From: Streptomyces kaniharaensis
GTDB taxonomy: Bacteria > Actinomycetota > Actinomycetes > Streptomycetales > Streptomycetaceae
Reading direction: 5' to 3'
NCBI RefSeq assembly: GCF_009569385.1
Contig: NZ_WBOF01000002.1
Coordinates: 434,001-498,000 of the forward strand
Length of the DNA: 64,000 bases
The position numbers were made by a program, and so were the translations under genes. Below the pieces are notes generated by a model, which saw only the letters and a program-made list of their open reading frames with translations, was not told the origin of the DNA and did not search any database. This document shows, one piece after another, positions 60,852 through 64,000 of this stretch (position 1 is its first letter; the number at the start of each line of letters is the position of its first letter).

Positions 60852-62183
60852 ATGAACCGGATACTCACCCTCCCTCTGACGGTGCCCGCGTCGCTGGCCG
60901 AGGCCCACGGTCTCGACCCGGCTGTCGGCGGCTGGGCGTTCACCCCCAGGCACGCCGTGGCCACTCCGGACGGCGACACCTATGTGGTCTCCACCGTGTG
61001 GCGCACATGGCAGGGCAAGGGCGATCCAACCGACCCCACCTACTGCCAGCTCAGCTGCCGGTCGATCACCCGCTACACCCCCGACGGAACGCCCGTCGCC
61101 ACCGCCTTGTTCGGACATCCCCGGCCGGACGGCACCCCGTCGGCGATCATCCCGGACGGGGACGGCGACACCCTGGCGGTCCTTCCGGACGGGACGATCG
61201 CCCTCAGTCTGCGGCCCGGTAGCACCCACCTGTTCTCGTCCGACCTGAGCCAGGTCCTGGCCACGTGGCCGATGCCCTGGGGCTTTGAGGAGACGAAGGC
61301 GAGGACAGGCGACCCCTTCGCCGCCTCGATCACCGTCACACCCTCCGGCCGACTCCTGTGCATGACATCGGAGTACGGGCTCAGCAACTGGGCCGACTCG
61401 AACCTCAACATCGTCGCCGTCTCCGATCCCGGTAGCACGCTCGCGCCCGGCTCCAAAGCCACCCTGCGGGCCATCGCAAGCCTCCACGCGAAGACCGACC
61501 GCCAGACCGACGCCGACCAGAACCCTCACGTCGTCTATGGTGACGCGCCGGTATGGCGGGACAACCGACCGTCACCCACACTGACCGACCTCCTGTCGGA
61601 GCTGACCGGGACCTCCGGCAGCCTGTACGGGTACGAAGACTGCAAGATGACCCGGCCGGCGGCCCTCGGCGATGACCTCTTCGTCATCCCGGTCTTCGGC
61701 CAGATCTACCGATCGACCAACCGGGGCCAGGAATTCAGCTTCGCGCTCCTCGACGACCAGGGCGCCCTGCGCGGCCGTCTGGAGGGCTTGCACCGGTACG
61801 ACGACAGCCCGTTCACCGGCTTCGACTTCACGGTCGTGGCGGACCCGCACCGCGGCCGGGCCTTCCACCTCAACCGCTACGGCTTCTTCGCCTGGAGCGC
61901 CGACGGTCAGCTGCGCTCCCGGATGTCCACCGCGGACAAGCCCTACAAGCCTCTGAAGAACTTCGAGCTGCTGGAGTGCACCCCGGCCGGCGAAATCCTC
62001 CTCGCCCACCGCAAGCAAAACGTGCTGCTCCGCGTACCGGTGCCGGAGGACCTCGACATCCTGCCCGCCGCCGTCGAGACCGCGCTCAAGGGCTACGCTT
62101 CCGGGCGCCTCGCGCTGAAGAAGCAGTACGCCCCGGTCAACTGGTACTGGCTGGACACCGCCGCGCAGGTCTTCCACCACTGA
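60852..62183 (+). CDS. Beta-propeller-like hypothetical protein
   Basis: 443 aa from ATG 60852, no signal peptide. Repeats of propeller character: HAVATPDGDTYVVSTVWRTW, SITRYTPDGTPVATALFGHP, TLAVLPDGTIALSLRPGSTH, ASITVTPSGRLLCMTSEYGL, FTVVADPHRGRAFHLNRYGF, NFELLECTPAGEILLAHRKQ. Ends LDTAAQVFHH. Intact and well composed; function unknown. Neighbours are remnants, so it may stand alone. Confidence 0.78.
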   Translation: MNRILTLPLTVPASLAEAHGLDPAVGGWAFTPRHAVATPDGDTYVVSTVWRTWQGKGDPTDPTYCQLSCRSITRYTPDGTPVATALFGHPRPDGTPSAIIPDGDGDTLAVLPDGTIALSLRPGSTHLFSSDLSQVLATWPMPWGFEETKARTGDPFAASITVTPSGRLLCMTSEYGLSNWADSNLNIVAVSDPGSTLAPGSKATLRAIASLHAKTDRQTDADQNPHVVYGDAPVWRDNRPSPTLTDLLSELTGTSGSLYGYEDCKMTRPAALGDDLFVIPVFGQIYRSTNRGQEFSFALLDDQGALRGRLEGLHRYDDSPFTGFDFTVVADPHRGRAFHLNRYGFFAWSADGQLRSRMSTADKPYKPLKNFELLECTPAGEILLAHRKQNVLLRVPVPEDLDILPAAVETALKGYASGRLALKKQYAPVNWYWLDTAAQVFHH

Positions 62184-62517
62184 GCGCGCGCCCGTAGTCC
62201 CGTGCGGTCCACGGCTCTGCCGGCTGCCGCCAGCCCAGGACGCCGTCAACCGGCCTGCGCGAACCTGCCGCAGGAGTTCGACTCGCCGCCGCGCCGCTGA
62301 CGGCCTCGGCCTGGAGATGAGCTCGATTCTCAACACTTGCGGACCCACTACGAGCGGCGGCCGACATCCATCGGGACCTGCTAACACTCGCCTGCTCGAT
62401 CACCAGTCTGGGTTGTCTTCGAACGGCCGTCCGTCACTGACAGTAGGATCCCGGCACATGACGTCTGTGCTCGGCACTGAGCTTGCTCCGCTTGGACGGA
62501 CACCATCGGTGTGGTGA

Positions 62518-62702
62518 TCAGGCTGCCAGGACAGTCTCGTATTCGGCGGGACTGCGGTAGCCGAGGCTGCTGTGCAGCCTGCGTATGTTGTACCAGGCTT
62601 CGATCCACTCGAAGATCGCGGTCCGTGCTGCGGCGCGGCTGGGCCAGGGGCGGTCGCCGAGCAGCTCCCGTTTGAGGGTGGCGAAGAAGGACTCGGCGAG
62701 TG
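62518..62702 (-). mobile_element. IS3-family scar, transposase C-terminus
   Basis: Minus-strand tail SFFATLKRELLGDRPWPSRA, ARTAIFEWIEAWYNIRRLHS, SLGYRSPAEYETVLAA then stop: the last part of an OrfB integrase core (after catalytic Glu). Its inner edge is joined directly to the truncated nitronate monooxygenase. Different from the IS3 at 23.6 kb. Confidence 0.82.
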
Positions 62703-63521
62703 CTGTTCGCCCCCAATCCCGTCCCCGTCGCGCCGGACGCCTACCACGCCTACGCCCGCGTCCTCCAGCCGGAGGCCGACCGCCACCACGTCGCCCTCCC
62801 CGCCGACACCGTGACGGAGGACGACGACGCCTGGGCGGACAAGCTCGACCTGCTCCTCCGGGCCCCCGTCCCGTTGGTCTTCGGCCTGCCGCACCCCGAC
62901 ACCGTCCGGGCCCTCCAGGACGCGGTCAGCCTGGTCGCCCGGTCCGTCACCACCCCCGCCGAGGCCCTCGCCGCCGCCGAGACCGGCGCCGACCTGCTGG
63001 TCGTCCAGGCCCCGGCGGCCGGCGGACACTCCGCGACCCTCGCACCCGCCCGGCCCCTCGCCACGATCCCCCTTCCCGACCTGGTGAGCGACGTCCGGCA
63101 CGCCGTCCCCCTGCCGCTGATCGCCACCGGCGGCATCGCCACCCCCGCCGACACCGCCGCCGCGCTGCGGGCCGGCGCGTACGCCGTCATGGCCGGCACC
63201 GCCTTGCTCCGCACCCACGAGAGCGGCGCCTCCGCACCGCACAAGGCCGCCCTGGCCGACCTGGCGTTCACCGGCACCGTGCTGACCCGCGCCTTCACCG
63301 GCCGCCCCGCCCGCGCCCTGCGCAACCGCTTCACCGACACCTACGAACCGCTCGCCCCGCTCGGCTACCCGGCGGTCCACCACCTCACCGCCCCGCTGCG
63401 CAGGGCCGCCGGCGCCGCCGGCGACACCGACCTGATCCACCTGTGGGCCGGCACCGGCCACCGCCTGGCCCGCACCGAACCCGCCGCCGACACCCTCACC
63501 CGTCTCGCCGCCGCCCGGTGA
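62703..63521 (+). pseudogene. Nitronate monooxygenase, N-terminally truncated
   Basis: About 272 codons beginning in FAPNPVPVAPDAYHAYARVL; the usual first 80 or so residues (start of the FMN TIM barrel) are missing, replaced by the IS3 scar. The remainder has ADKLDLLLRAPVPLVFGLPH, GADLLVVQAPAAGGHSATLA (catalytic-region GGH), PLIATGGIATPADTAAALRA and GAYAVMAGTALLRTHESGAS (FMN phosphate site). An ATG at 62700 is fortuitous. Probably nonfunctional. Confidence 0.82.
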
Positions 63522-63600
63522 CCGGCCCCGGCGCGGTGCCGGCGCCCTGCGGGCCCCTGACCCACGAAGGCGATCCCGCCGCGGTCGGTGGGTGCTTCGG

Positions 63601-63870
63601 CTACGGGGCGATCTCGAACGCCGGCGGTTGGAGACCCGCGAGGCAACCCGTGTCCGGGCTCGTCGGGGTGTCGAAGAACGAGGTGGTGATCGACTGCGCG
63701 CACGCGGAGCCGGCAAGGACCACGTGGGCGACGTACGGGACGGTGACCTCGGTGGAGCGGCTCAGCGTCCGGGCGGCGTACGGTCCGCTGCTGGGCGCGA
63801 TCTGGGCGTCGAAGCCGCCGGACAGGACGAGGGTCGGGATGTCACTGACCGTCCACGCGGCACGGCCGAA
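63601..63870 (-). pseudogene. Alpha/beta hydrolase C-terminal scar (TAP-like)
   Basis: Reads AAWTVSDIPTLVLSGGFDAQ, IAPSSGPYAARTLSRSTEVT, SACAQSITTSFFDTPTSPD, TGCLAGLQPPAFEIAP: the tail of secreted tripeptidyl-peptidase-type S33 hydrolases (FD before the expected catalytic His, which appears as AHVVLAG). The nucleophile half is absent. It abuts the integrase fragment at about 63875. Confidence 0.68.
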
Positions 63871-63877
63871 GATGATC

Positions 63878-64000
63878 CGCACGATGCGGTTGGACGACAT
63901 CGAGCTCGGCAACCGGCGCATCACGGTGGGCGGCCACGTCCGCCCGCTCGACGACCTGACCCACCGGGCCCTGCTGGACTGGCTCGACTACCGCCGAACC
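63878..64000 (+). CDS. Site-specific integrase fragment running off the window
   Basis: Plus-strand frame RTMRLDDIELGNRRITVGGH, VRPLDDLTHRALLDWLDYRR, T to the last base. This is a stretch seen in the catalytic domain of streptomycete phage-type integrases. No start is visible, since it is joined to the hydrolase scar, so it may be a truncated gene whose 3' part lies beyond the window. Confidence 0.6.

Noticed and set aside
1..64000. tRNA, rRNA or riboswitch genes
   Set aside because: No cloverleaf, rRNA core or recognised riboswitch consensus was found by eye on either strand; a covariance-model scan would be decisive.

Overview
The window is very GC-rich and has actinomycete gene habits: GTG starts, GTGA/ATGA stop-start overlaps, twin-arginine and lipoprotein signals, HxlR/XRE/TetR regulators, and a SigE-family ECF sigma factor. 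It most likely comes from a Streptomyces or Kitasatospora chromosome, probably an arm or accessory region, because remnants, insertion sequences and recombinases are dense. No rRNA, tRNA or CRISPR array was seen.

Layout. 1-9.3 kb: end of a universal stress protein; secreted GH9 cellulase-like enzyme; response-regulator remnant; polysaccharide-deacetylase-like protein; a TGATG-coupled DUF318 permease plus TIGR03943-type partner; a class A penicillin-binding protein whose SxxK lysine is replaced by threonine. 9.9-12.7 kb: response regulator, histidine kinase and lipoprotein, all overlapping. 12.7-17.2 kb: IS630-type fragments around an HxlR/AhpD-like pair, then SDR genes and an XRE/MmyB-like regulator with a palindromic operator. 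17.2-22.6 kb: small hypotheticals, remnants and dispersed repeats. 22.7-27.0 kb: an IS1634-type transposase gene split by an IS3 element and a 1.72-kb element with 108-bp terminal inverted repeats. 27-32.5 kb: small genes, an HxlR/DoxX pair, broken HA- and HAF-repeat genes, and a ricin-type lectin. 32.6-34.9 kb: an ISKra4-type element. 35-44.6 kb: SigE-family sigma factor and a membrane partner with an internal duplication; NTF2-like plus sphingomyelinase-D-like pair; MFS plus TolB-like pair; TetR/DUF4386 pair with operators; ester-cyclase-like protein. 44.8-57.8 kb: the most striking block. Chromate genes (chrA, and chrB as two ORFs), a FetAB-like ABC exporter with a YncE-like propeller, and a DUF1259 protein lie between recombinase remnants and an intact four-gene operon of three tyrosine-recombinase-like proteins plus a DUF6262-type protein. 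57.9-64 kb: DNA-ligase remnants, MscL, a hypothetical, a beta-propeller protein, an IS3 scar, a truncated nitronate monooxygenase, a hydrolase scar and the edge of an integrase.

How the genes may work together. Three near-identical palindromes (core AACC-NN-GGTT) lie in front of chrA, between chrB and the fetAB-like operon, and in front of the DUF1259 gene. They suggest one regulon, plausibly controlled by ChrB. With recombinase genes on both sides, the simplest reading is a chromate/metal-stress cargo carried by a Tn554/RIT-like recombinase-operon element. Two transposons of unrelated transposase families (the long-TIR element and the ISKra4 element) each carry a homologous small coiled-coil/winged-helix protein, which looks like a shared transposon accessory factor. 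All functions are assigned by reading motifs; no database search was run.
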